In this document: one piece after another, positions 42,488-50,333 of the stretch
Numbering within the stretch: position 1 is the first letter of the stretch
How the letters are laid out: every line of letters begins with the position of its first letter
Source of the DNA: Nocardia sp. BMG51109
GTDB taxonomy: Bacteria > Actinomycetota > Actinomycetes > Mycobacteriales > Mycobacteriaceae
Assembly: GCF_000526215.1 (NCBI RefSeq)
Contig: NZ_JAFQ01000004.1
Location: 7,440,001-7,504,000 of the forward strand
Length of the DNA stretch: 64,000 bases
Reading direction: 5' to 3'
Position numbers and translations under genes: made by a program
Notes under the pieces: generated by a model
What the model was told of the DNA's origin: nothing
Databases searched by the model: none
What the model saw: the letters and a program-made list of their open reading frames with translations, nothing else

Positions 42488-45400
42488 ATGAGCAGCGAAG
42501 ATCGGCCCGTCTCACCTTTCCGCACCCTTCCGGTGCGGATCGATCTCCCCGCGAGCGAGGCGGGGATCATCGAGTGGTGGCGCGAGCGGAACATCTTCGC
42601 GCGCAGCCTCGAACGCACCGCGGGCGGCCCGAGGTGGGGCTTCTACGAGGGCCCGCCGACCGCCAACGGGTCACCGGGTGTTCATCACGTCGAGGCGCGG
42701 GTCTTCAAGGACGTCTTCCCGCGGTACAAGACGATGAAGGGGTATTCTGTTGCGCGCCAGGCCGGTTGGGACTGCCACGGCCTGCCCGTCGAGCTCGCGG
42801 TCGAGAAGGAACTGGGCCTGGACGGCAAGCCGGCGATCGAGGAATTCGGTGTGGCCGAGTTCAATTCCCGCTGCCGCGAGTCGGTCATGCGCCATGTCGG
42901 GGAGTTCGAACAGCTGACCCAGCGGATGGGCTACTGGATCGATCTCGACCACCCGTACACCACCATGTCGCCGGAATACATCGACAGCGTGTGGTGGTCG
43001 CTGAAGGAGGTGTTCGACCGCGGCCTGCTGACCGAGGACTTCCGGGTCGCCCCGTACTGTCCCCGGTGCGGCACAACGCTTTCCGATCACGAGCTGGCGC
43101 AGGGCTACGAGACGGTGACCGACCCGTCGGTGTACGTGCGGCTGCCGGTGCTACGACCGGTCGCCGGCGTCGACGGCGTCGAGCTGCTGATCTGGACCAC
43201 CACTCCGTGGACCCTGCCCGCGAATACGGCCGTCGCCGCCAATCCCACGGTGGACTACGTCGTCGCGCGGACCGCGGCCGGCACGTTCCTGCTCGCCGAA
43301 CCGCTGGTGACCACGGTGCTCGGCGACGAGGTCGAGCGGCTGGCCACCGTCGCCGGCGCGGAACTCGCCGGACTCCCCTACCGTCCGGCGTTCGACCTGG
43401 TCGATATCCCGGACGCGCACCGGATCGTCCCGGCGGACTACGTCACCACCGCCGACGGCACCGGCCTGGTACATCAGGCCCCGGCCTTCGGCGCCGACGA
43501 CCTCGCGGTGTCCCGGGAGAACGGGCTGCCGCTGGTCAATCCGATCGAACCCGACGGGCGGTTCCGCGGCGGCCTCCGGCTGATCGGCGGCCTGTTCTTC
43601 AAGGATGCCGATCCGGTGCTGATCGAGGAGCTGGACGAGCGCGGATTGCTGTTGCGGCGCACCGATTTCGAGCACAGCTACCCGCACTGCTGGCGGTGCC
43701 ACACCCCGCTGATGTACTACGCCCAGCCGTCCTGGTACATCCGCACGACCGCCGTCCGCGACGCCCTGCACCGCGAGAACGAGCGGACGAACTGGTTCCC
43801 CGAGACCGTCAAGCACGGCCGGTACGGCAACTGGCTCGACAACAACATCGACTGGGCGGTCTCGCGCAGCCGGTACTGGGGAACGCCACTCCCGTTGTGG
43901 CGCTGCGCGAACGGGCACGTCACCGCGGTCGGGTCCCGTGCCGAACTCGGCCGGCTGACCGGTACCGACGTCTCCGGGATCGACCCGCACCGGCCCTACA
44001 TCGACGCGATCACCTTCGCCTGCCCCGACTGCGCCACGACGGCCACCCGCGTGCCGGAGGTCGTCGACGCCTGGTACGACTCCGGCTCGATGCCGTTCGC
44101 CGCCTTGGGATATCCGCACCTGCCGGGCAGCGTCGAGGCGTTCGAGCGGAGCTGTCCGGCGCAGTACATCTGCGAGGCCATCGACCAGACCCGCGGCTGG
44201 TTCTACACCCTGATGGCGGTCGGCACGCTGGTGTTCGACCGGTCGTCCTACGAGAACGTCGTCTGTCTCGGGCACATCCTCGCCGAGGACGGCCGCAAGA
44301 TGAGCAAGCACCTCGGCAACGTCCTCGCGCCGATCCCGCTCATGGACGCCCACGGCGCGGACGCGCTGCGCTGGTTCATGGCCTGTTCGGGGTCGCCGTG
44401 GGCGGCCCGGCGGGTGGGTCCCGGTCCGCTGGACGAGATCTCGCGGCGGCTGCTGATGACCTACTGGAGCACGGTCTCCTTCTTCGCCCTCTATGCGAGC
44501 AATTCCGACTGGCATCCGGGCGACACCGCCGCGCCCGCCGACCGCCCGGTGCTGGACCGCTGGATACTCGGTGAACTGCACGCGCTGGCCGGGGAGGTCG
44601 ATGCGCGGCTGGAGGCGTACGACACGGCCGGGGCGGGCCGGCTGCTGTCGGAGTTCGTCGACGCGCTGTCGAACTGGTATGTGCGGCGGTCCCGTCAGCG
44701 CTTCTGGGACGCCGACCAGGACGCGTTGTCGACGTTGTTCACCTGCGTCGAGGTCCTCACCCGGCTGCTGGCGCCGTTCGTTCCGTTCCTCACCGAGCGG
44801 GTGTGGCAGGACGTCGTCCGGCGCGGTGACCCGCACGCGCCGGAGTCGGTCCACCTGTCCGAATGGCCGGCTCCCGACCCGACATTGATCGATCCGGCGA
44901 TAGCCGAGAACGTCCGGACGGCACAGGCGCTCGCGGAGGCCGGCCGCGCGGCGCGCAAGGCCGGCAAGGTGCGCGTCCGGCAGCCGCTCGCCCGCGCCTT
45001 CGTGGGACTGCCTCCCGGAGCGGAGCTTCCGCGGGATCTGCTGGCCGAGGTGGCCGACGAGCTCAACGTGAAGCGGTTCGAGCCGCTGCGGTCGGCGGCC
45101 GCCGTGATAGACGTCGGCGTCAAGGCGAACTTCCGCGCGCTGGGCAAGCGATTCGGTAGACGCACCCCGGCGGTGGCCGACGCCGTGCGCGCCGCCGACG
45201 CCGAGCGGCTGGTGGAACAGTTGCGCGACAACGGATCCGCCGTGCTCGAGTTCGAGGGGACCGATATCGTCCTCGGCCCGGACGAGGTCATCGTCTCGGA
45301 ACTCCCCCGCAGCGGCTGGGTCGTCGAATCGCAGCGGGGTGTCACGATCGCGCTGGATATCGAGATCACGCCGGAGCTCGCGGCCGAAGGCATCGCCCGC

Positions 45401-45667
45401 GATGTCGTGCGGGTCGCGCAGAACGCCCGCCGGGACGCGGGGCTGAAGGTGTCCGACCGGATCTCGCTGACCATCGCCGCCCCGGACGACGTGCTGACGG
45501 CCATCGAACCGCACGCGGGCTTCATCGCGAACGAAACCCTGGCCGTCGCCACGACTCTCACGAACGCGGTGCCCGACGGCTTCACCGGGTCGGTCGGCGA
45601 CGGGACCGAAATCACCGTGCGCACGGTGCAGGCCGAGCGAACGGTCAGCTCGCCGTCAGCGCCGTGA
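42488..45667 (+). CDS. ileS: Isoleucyl-tRNA synthetase
   Basis: A 1059-aa class I synthetase charging tRNA-Ile. It opens with FRTLPVRIDLPASEAGIIEWW and YEGPPTANGSPGVHHVEARVFKD, where GVHHVEA replaces the HIGH box as usual in actinobacteria. It continues with GWDCHGLPVELAVEKE, the editing domain (TTPWTLPANTAVA) and the KMSKS-type loop GRKMSKHLGN near residue 604, and ends with the anticodon and C-terminal domains. The length fits the eukaryote-like IleRS class found in mycobacteria and nocardiae, a class often naturally less sensitive to mupirocin. ATG 42488 is fixed by the T-box ribosome site. Confidence 0.96.
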   Translation: MSSEDRPVSPFRTLPVRIDLPASEAGIIEWWRERNIFARSLERTAGGPRWGFYEGPPTANGSPGVHHVEARVFKDVFPRYKTMKGYSVARQAGWDCHGLPVELAVEKELGLDGKPAIEEFGVAEFNSRCRESVMRHVGEFEQLTQRMGYWIDLDHPYTTMSPEYIDSVWWSLKEVFDRGLLTEDFRVAPYCPRCGTTLSDHELAQGYETVTDPSVYVRLPVLRPVAGVDGVELLIWTTTPWTLPANTAVAANPTVDYVVARTAAGTFLLAEPLVTTVLGDEVERLATVAGAELAGLPYRPAFDLVDIPDAHRIVPADYVTTADGTGLVHQAPAFGADDLAVSRENGLPLVNPIEPDGRFRGGLRLIGGLFFKDADPVLIEELDERGLLLRRTDFEHSYPHCWRCHTPLMYYAQPSWYIRTTAVRDALHRENERTNWFPETVKHGRYGNWLDNNIDWAVSRSRYWGTPLPLWRCANGHVTAVGSRAELGRLTGTDVSGIDPHRPYIDAITFACPDCATTATRVPEVVDAWYDSGSMPFAALGYPHLPGSVEAFERSCPAQYICEAIDQTRGWFYTLMAVGTLVFDRSSYENVVCLGHILAEDGRKMSKHLGNVLAPIPLMDAHGADALRWFMACSGSPWAARRVGPGPLDEISRRLLMTYWSTVSFFALYASNSDWHPGDTAAPADRPVLDRWILGELHALAGEVDARLEAYDTAGAGRLLSEFVDALSNWYVRRSRQRFWDADQDALSTLFTCVEVLTRLLAPFVPFLTERVWQDVVRRGDPHAPESVHLSEWPAPDPTLIDPAIAENVRTAQALAEAGRAARKAGKVRVRQPLARAFVGLPPGAELPRDLLAEVADELNVKRFEPLRSAAAVIDVGVKANFRALGKRFGRRTPAVADAVRAADAERLVEQLRDNGSAVLEFEGTDIVLGPDEVIVSELPRSGWVVESQRGVTIALDIEITPELAAEGIARDVVRVAQNARRDAGLKVSDRISLTIAAPDDVLTAIEPHAGFIANETLAVATTLTNAVPDGFTGSVGDGTEITVRTVQAERTVSSPSAP

Positions 45668-45806
45668 CCAGGTCGTCCAGCCCGTCGAACCGCCCATCGA
45701 AGACGTCCGAACTCGTCAGCGGATCACCGACGGGCCGCCGGACGTAGACGGTCCGCATGCCCACCGCCTGGGCTCCGCGCAGATCCCAGGCGTGGGCCGC
45801 CATCCG
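45645..45806 (-). pseudogene. C-terminal fragment of a type II haloacid dehalogenase-like protein
   Basis: The minus strand encodes MAAHAWDLRGAQAVGMRTVYVRRPVGDPLTSSDVFDGRFDGLDDLVTAL, which matches the C-terminal quarter of type II 2-haloacid dehalogenases (motif AHAWDLRGA, usually preceded by the catalytic core). The N-terminal three quarters are absent, replaced by the end of a small membrane-protein gene. It overlaps the 3' end of ileS by about 23 bp. Confidence 0.7.
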
Positions 45807-45823
45807 GCCGGTGCCCCTCGGAT

Positions 45824-46084
45824 TCAGTCCGGCACTGTGGCACCCGAGGTGGGCGTGCAATTGCCGAACGGATAACACGCCGGGGCCTGTTCCGGGACCT
45901 GCGTCGTGCTCACTCGGGTTGTGGGCGACGTGTGGTAGTTCTCCCCCGGGAACAGGGTGACGATGGCGATCATCGCCAGGACCGCGAAGGCGACCAGGAC
46001 GGAGAAGGCGACGACCGCACGGGGCACCAATCCGGAAAAGTCCGGAACCAGCACCGGCACAACGACATCACGTTCGGTATTCAT
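45824..46084 (-). CDS. Small single-pass membrane protein
   Basis: An 86-aa protein from ATG 46084 (MNTERDVVVPVLVPDFSGL), with GGGGGAG close upstream. It has one strong membrane helix (AVVAFSVLVAFAVLAMIAIVTLF, about 28-50) and a Thr-rich, two-cysteine tail (PACYPFGNC) that probably faces outside. It is divergent from the XRE/TPR regulator at 46387. The function is unknown. The 300-bp gap between them holds only the promoters. Confidence 0.65.
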   Translation of the reverse strand: MNTERDVVVPVLVPDFSGLVPRAVVAFSVLVAFAVLAMIAIVTLFPGENYHTSPTTRVSTTQVPEQAPACYPFGNCTPTSGATVPD

Positions 46085-46386
46085 GCCGGCTCCCCCCGCT
46101 GCGAGCCGGTCCGGGTCGAAGCCGCGGCCGGCGGAAAAGGCCCTTGTGTTCATTCGGATGATCTCGTTTCTGACATCGCACGCGCGACGCGTGCTCGGAA
46201 ATCTGCACTCCGGCAGCATGTCTCCGAAACACCCCCGGCCCCGAGCGCGGGCGACCCGGTTCACCGCCCGCGGCACGGTCCTGCACGCGGCACGGGAAAC
46301 GCCGGTCACGGCGTCGACACCCCCGAAACGCGGGGATAAGCTGAGTTCCCAGTGTGACCGGACGGGGCGGGGCCCCGGGAGAACAA

Positions 46387-47880
46387 GTGGTTCGCATGAC
46401 GAACGTTCCACACACAGCCAGATGTGCGCGTCGCGTCGCACGGGACATCAAGGACGCGAACGGTTCCGATTACGAGGCCGCGCTGGCGGTGCATCGCCAT
46501 TGCGGCATGTCGCTGCTGCGGGGCCACCGTATCGCCCGCGGTTACACGCTGGTCGAGGCCGTCGAGGCGGTGAAGGAGGTGCTGGCAGCGCGCGGGACTC
46601 CCGGCGAGGGCCTGAGCCATCAGCGGATGTCGCAGTGGGAGCAGAGCCAGGACGTTCCCTCCCCTCGCTATCTGGATGCCCTGTGCTTTCTGTACCGGAG
46701 CAGACCGGACCGGCTCGGCTTCGGACACGATTACTCGGAGCCGGATTCGAATCCCCGAGACGAGTGGCAGGACGCCATGGATCGACGCCATTTCGTGAGT
46801 ATCGCCGCGGCCGGCGCGATGTTCATGTCCGCATTACCCGGAACCGGTTCACCGGTCGAGGATTTCGATCCGCCGGGCGGGGGGCGGGCGATGACGGCCT
46901 ATGTCGGCCTGCTCGAGGAACTCACCGAGCAGAACGGATATCAGCTCTACACCACGCTCCCGGCGGAGTTCATTCCCGCGCGCATGGTCGATCTGGCCCG
47001 CACCGAAGCCTGCCTGCTGACCGCCCAGACCGAGGATATCCGGCGCCGGCTGCACCGGGTGTTCGCCAAGAACGCCGGGCTCATCGCCACCCGGCTCAGC
47101 GATATCGCCGGTGCCGCAGACACATTCGAGTGGTTCGGCATCGCCCGCCGGGCGGCCCGCCTGGCCGAGGACACGACCGTCCAGGCATGGGTGGCCGGGT
47201 GGACGTGCGACGCCTGCGCCTGCCACGGACAGTACAAGTCCGGGCTGGCCGCCGCGCAGGCCGCGCAGTCGGCCGGCGCCGGACGGCCCGCGGCCGCGGC
47301 GGTGCTGGGCCATCTCGCCGAGGCGGGTGTGCAGGCCCGGCTCGGTCACCGCCGTGCGACCCTCGAGGCCGTCCGCACTGCCGATCGCCTGTTCGCGGCG
47401 CTTCCCGAGAGCGAAACGGCCGCCGACGGATTTCATCTCGGCGAGTACCTGCTGCGCTGGCACCAGGCCAATGCGCTGGCGCTGGTCGGCGCGCACGCCC
47501 ACGCCGTGCCGCTGCGCGCCCGGGTGCTGGAATTCCCGCTCGCGCAGCATGATCGGGTCGGGCACGCGCTGCTGCACCTCGACGAGGCCGCCGCGCAGAT
47601 CGACGCCGGCGAGCTGGAACTGGGCTGCCACACGATCACGACGACCTGGCAGCAGCTGCCGGCCGAGTTCCGGGCCGGGCAGGTGCCGGACCGGGTGCGG
47701 ACGATCCTGCACACGCTCGACGTCGGCCGCCGGGCTCCCCGCTCGGCCGACGAGATCCGCCAGCTCCTCGAATCCTCCTCCGCCCCCGGGGAAATCCCCC
47801 GCGTGGCCGGCACGGGTGAACCGCACCGGCCCGGCCCGCTCATCGTGCCCGGCGGCCGTCGCGACGCAGATCGAGTGTGA
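46387..47880 (+). CDS. XRE-type regulator with Tat-like segment and TPR-like domain
   Basis: A 497-aa regulator. The N-terminal domain (HRHCGMSLLRGHRIARGYTLVEAVEAVKEVL...LSHQRMSQWEQSQDVPSPRYLDALCFLY) is an HTH-type DNA-binding region. MDRRHFVSIAAAGAMFMSALPG follows, the same Tat-like insert seen in the regulator at 3282. The rest is helical (HRVFAKNAGLIATRLSD, AARLAEDTTVQAWVAGW). I chose GTG 46387 after GGGAG; ATG 46396 is possible. Its 3' end overlaps the convergent amidinotransferase gene by 41 bp. It probably regulates this locus. Confidence 0.75.
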   Translation: MVRMTNVPHTARCARRVARDIKDANGSDYEAALAVHRHCGMSLLRGHRIARGYTLVEAVEAVKEVLAARGTPGEGLSHQRMSQWEQSQDVPSPRYLDALCFLYRSRPDRLGFGHDYSEPDSNPRDEWQDAMDRRHFVSIAAAGAMFMSALPGTGSPVEDFDPPGGGRAMTAYVGLLEELTEQNGYQLYTTLPAEFIPARMVDLARTEACLLTAQTEDIRRRLHRVFAKNAGLIATRLSDIAGAADTFEWFGIARRAARLAEDTTVQAWVAGWTCDACACHGQYKSGLAAAQAAQSAGAGRPAAAAVLGHLAEAGVQARLGHRRATLEAVRTADRLFAALPESETAADGFHLGEYLLRWHQANALALVGAHAHAVPLRARVLEFPLAQHDRVGHALLHLDEAAAQIDAGELELGCHTITTTWQQLPAEFRAGQVPDRVRTILHTLDVGRRAPRSADEIRQLLESSSAPGEIPRVAGTGEPHRPGPLIVPGGRRDADRV

Positions 47881-48940
47881 CGCAGTGCAATCCGCCACCC
47901 ATCACGCGCGCATGCCGCAGGGTGTGCGGTGCCACATCGATCCCGCGGCGTTCCAGTGCCGCGATGAGATCGCGTTGCGCGCCGTCGACGACCGCCAGAT
48001 CGGGCCGCACCATCAGCAGATTCATCCCGACCCACGGCGACGACAGCGGATACCGGGACCGGCAGGGCGAGGCGGCCATGGGCGGGCACCACAGGTGTTC
48101 CCAGGACCGCAGCGGTTCGGGCAACCGGTCGATGTCGCGGATCCGCTCCGGATTCAGCAGCACCAGGCCCTCCCGCAGCAGGCTGATCGTGGAATCGATG
48201 TGGGTGTAGGGATAGACGCCGCGGATCGGGTGCACGCGGTAGTCGCCGAGGGCCGCCAGCGTGGTCTGCAACCAGCGGTGGCCGAGTTCGTTGCCGCTGG
48301 CCGAGACCAGGTAGTACAGGTCGCGCCCGCAGCGCAGGACATTCGCGGCGTCGAAGACCGGTTCGGCCTCCCCCAGCGCGACCCGCCCGCGGCCGTCGTC
48401 GGGGAACAGTTCGTCCCGCAGCTGCGGTGGCGGCGCCGCGATCCACACCGAACCGCCCAGCATGCACTGCTGGAACAGCTCCCGCAGCCCGGCGAGCTCG
48501 AACAGCCTGGCGCGCACGGGGCTGGGTGTCGCGATGATGGTGGAACCCACGATCAGCGCGAGATCGCGCGGGCAGTAGGAGGAGAAGCCGCTGGTGCGCC
48601 AGTGCGGCGTGCCGAACGTCCGGTCGTGCGCCACCGGCGCCGGGCGATGCACCCGCACACCGAGGTCCTCCAGCAGGCCGGCGAGCCCGTCGAGATCGTC
48701 GGCGGCCTCCGCGAGGACCCGGCGCGGGAACCCGCCGACGGCGACGCGGGCCAGTTCGGCGGCGTCGAGTTCGGGATAGAGATTCAGCCACGCCGAACGG
48801 TCCAGCGGCGGTATCCGCGCGCCGGCGGACGTGCCGACCACCACGTCGAGCAGCGGGCTGAACTCGTCGTCCGAGTGGGCCGGAGCAAGCGGGGCGCGGG
48901 GCGGCGCCGGTGCGGTCTGGGGAATGGTCAGGTACGACAT
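47840..48940 (-). CDS. Amidinotransferase (glycine/arginine amidinotransferase-like)
   Basis: A 366-aa enzyme of the guanidino-group-modifying superfamily. It is closest in pattern to arginine:glycine amidinotransferases and the AmtA-type enzymes of natural-product pathways, which move an amidino group from arginine to an amine. The triad is visible as D197 (EPVFDAANVLR), H247 (YTHIDSTISLLR) and C353 (GGGLHCVTLDLRR). SGNELGHRWLQ and LVLLNPERI also fit. It shares a transcript with the hydroxylase gene upstream (54-bp gap). A guanidino-amino-acid product is therefore likely for this locus. The start at 48940 follows GGAAAGG. Confidence 0.85.
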   Translation of the reverse strand: MSYLTIPQTAPAPPRAPLAPAHSDDEFSPLLDVVVGTSAGARIPPLDRSAWLNLYPELDAAELARVAVGGFPRRVLAEAADDLDGLAGLLEDLGVRVHRPAPVAHDRTFGTPHWRTSGFSSYCPRDLALIVGSTIIATPSPVRARLFELAGLRELFQQCMLGGSVWIAAPPPQLRDELFPDDGRGRVALGEAEPVFDAANVLRCGRDLYYLVSASGNELGHRWLQTTLAALGDYRVHPIRGVYPYTHIDSTISLLREGLVLLNPERIRDIDRLPEPLRSWEHLWCPPMAASPCRSRYPLSSPWVGMNLLMVRPDLAVVDGAQRDLIAALERRGIDVAPHTLRHARVMGGGLHCVTLDLRRDGRRAR

Positions 48941-48994
48941 GGGATTGTCCTTTCCGGGAGTGGAGGATTCGCGGGCAGGTGTCCGGCGGGCGGG

Positions 48995-50131
48995 TCAGCC
49001 GAGCGCGCGGGTCGCCCCGCGGCGGCGGTGCGCCCGGATCGAGGAACAGGTCATCGCGCGCAGCAGCCACCGGTCGGTGCCGTCGTACCGCGGCTGGAAA
49101 ATGCTGCGGCCGTGCACCGTTCGCCGGTTGTCGGCGATCAGCAGATCGCCCGGCCGCAGTTCGTGGCCGATCGCCGCCCGGTCCAGCGCGGCGGTCAGCG
49201 CCGTCAGCGCGGCGGCCGCCGGGAGATCCGCGGGATCCGCGGGCCGCACGTCGCCTTCGCCGAAACAGATCTCCGGATCGGTTGCGGGCCCGGTCAATAC
49301 CGGGACCGCGGGCAGGTCGATATGCCGGGTCAGCTGGTGGGCGGCGTCCGGGGCGATGACGAATCTCGGCTCGCGCAAGACGGTTTCGGCCTCCACGGCC
49401 AGATCCAGATCCCGCGCCGACGCCAACATGGTGACCGCTCCGGGATGGCCGCGCAGGCACAGCAGGCCGAAGTAGTCGCAGCGGTCGTCGGTGAACCCGT
49501 CCTCGACGTGCCACTCCAGCGCCGCCACGCTGCCGGCGCCGGTCTGTGTCTCCTCCCGGCCCGGGACCGGGGTGACATGCTGCACCAGCCGGCCGCCGTG
49601 CAGCGACCGGAACGTGAACGGTTCGCCCAGGGGCAGCGACACCGCCAGCAGCAGCAGGGCGGCGGCCTCGACGACCGGCATCGGCTCCTCCGGTGTCACG
49701 GTGGCCGGGGTGGCGGGCAGATCGGTCAGATCCGGGCAGACGCCCCGCAGCAGGAGCGCGTTGTGCTCCGAGCCCACGGCCCGGAAACGATGCAGCGCCA
49801 CGACCATTCGCCGCGGCAGGCTGGGGATCAGGCCGGCGGCGAGGTCGACCGGATCCCGGCCCGCACGTGTGCCCCGGGCCGCCCGCGACGCCGCCGCCCA
49901 CACAGCGGCGGCCGCCCGCTCGGTCACGGTCACCACCTCGTCGGGAGCCAGCCGTGCCGAGTCCTTCCGGTGGCGGGTGCAGTGCCCGGAGAATTCGCCG
50001 TCCGATGCGCCGTGCAATTCGGCGCCGCGCCGCACCTTTTCGTCGCCTACCCGGCGGCCGCGCAGTTCGTTTTCCGCGGCCACGGAATCGTATTCGCGAA
50101 TCGAGTTCGTCGACCCGTTGTCCGCATTCAT
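48995..50131 (-). CDS. VioC/AsnO-like Fe(II)/2OG amino-acid beta-hydroxylase
   Basis: A 378-aa dioxygenase of the clavaminate-synthase-like clade that hydroxylates the beta carbon of free amino acids. Instead of HxD it has HxE (H208 and E210 in ALEWHVEDGF), the hallmark of VioC and AsnO; the distal His is H340 in DNRRTVHGRS. R354 or R358 in GTDRWLLRAM would bind 2-oxoglutarate. Known relatives act on arginine or asparagine. With the amidinotransferase next door, an arginine-type substrate is the best guess. The N-terminal 60 residues are poorly conserved in character. Confidence 0.85.
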   Translation of the reverse strand: MNADNGSTNSIREYDSVAAENELRGRRVGDEKVRRGAELHGASDGEFSGHCTRHRKDSARLAPDEVVTVTERAAAAVWAAASRAARGTRAGRDPVDLAAGLIPSLPRRMVVALHRFRAVGSEHNALLLRGVCPDLTDLPATPATVTPEEPMPVVEAAALLLLAVSLPLGEPFTFRSLHGGRLVQHVTPVPGREETQTGAGSVAALEWHVEDGFTDDRCDYFGLLCLRGHPGAVTMLASARDLDLAVEAETVLREPRFVIAPDAAHQLTRHIDLPAVPVLTGPATDPEICFGEGDVRPADPADLPAAAALTALTAALDRAAIGHELRPGDLLIADNRRTVHGRSIFQPRYDGTDRWLLRAMTCSSIRAHRRRGATRALG

Positions 50132-50333
50132 GATGGCTGCCCTTCGTATTCGATCGCGACCTCCGTGGTCGCTGCGAACAGCTCACTCCGGCAGCTCCGG
50201 CGTCCGACATCGCACCGGACAAATCACCCGCTGCTCATGGCCTTTCGCGGGTGTCCGGCGGACATCGAGCCGACGGTGCCGGACAATTGTCGACGGGCGG
50301 CGACCGGGTTGCCGACGAGCGGGGAGGCAGTCA

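Noticed and set aside
43151..45514. A 787-codon open frame antisense to ileS
   Set aside because: It lies entirely opposite ileS, with Arg/Gly/Val-heavy composition and no domain motif.
47433..50222. A 929-codon minus-strand frame over the amidinotransferase and hydroxylase
   Set aside because: It is out of frame with both recognised enzymes, Arg/Gly rich and without motifs.
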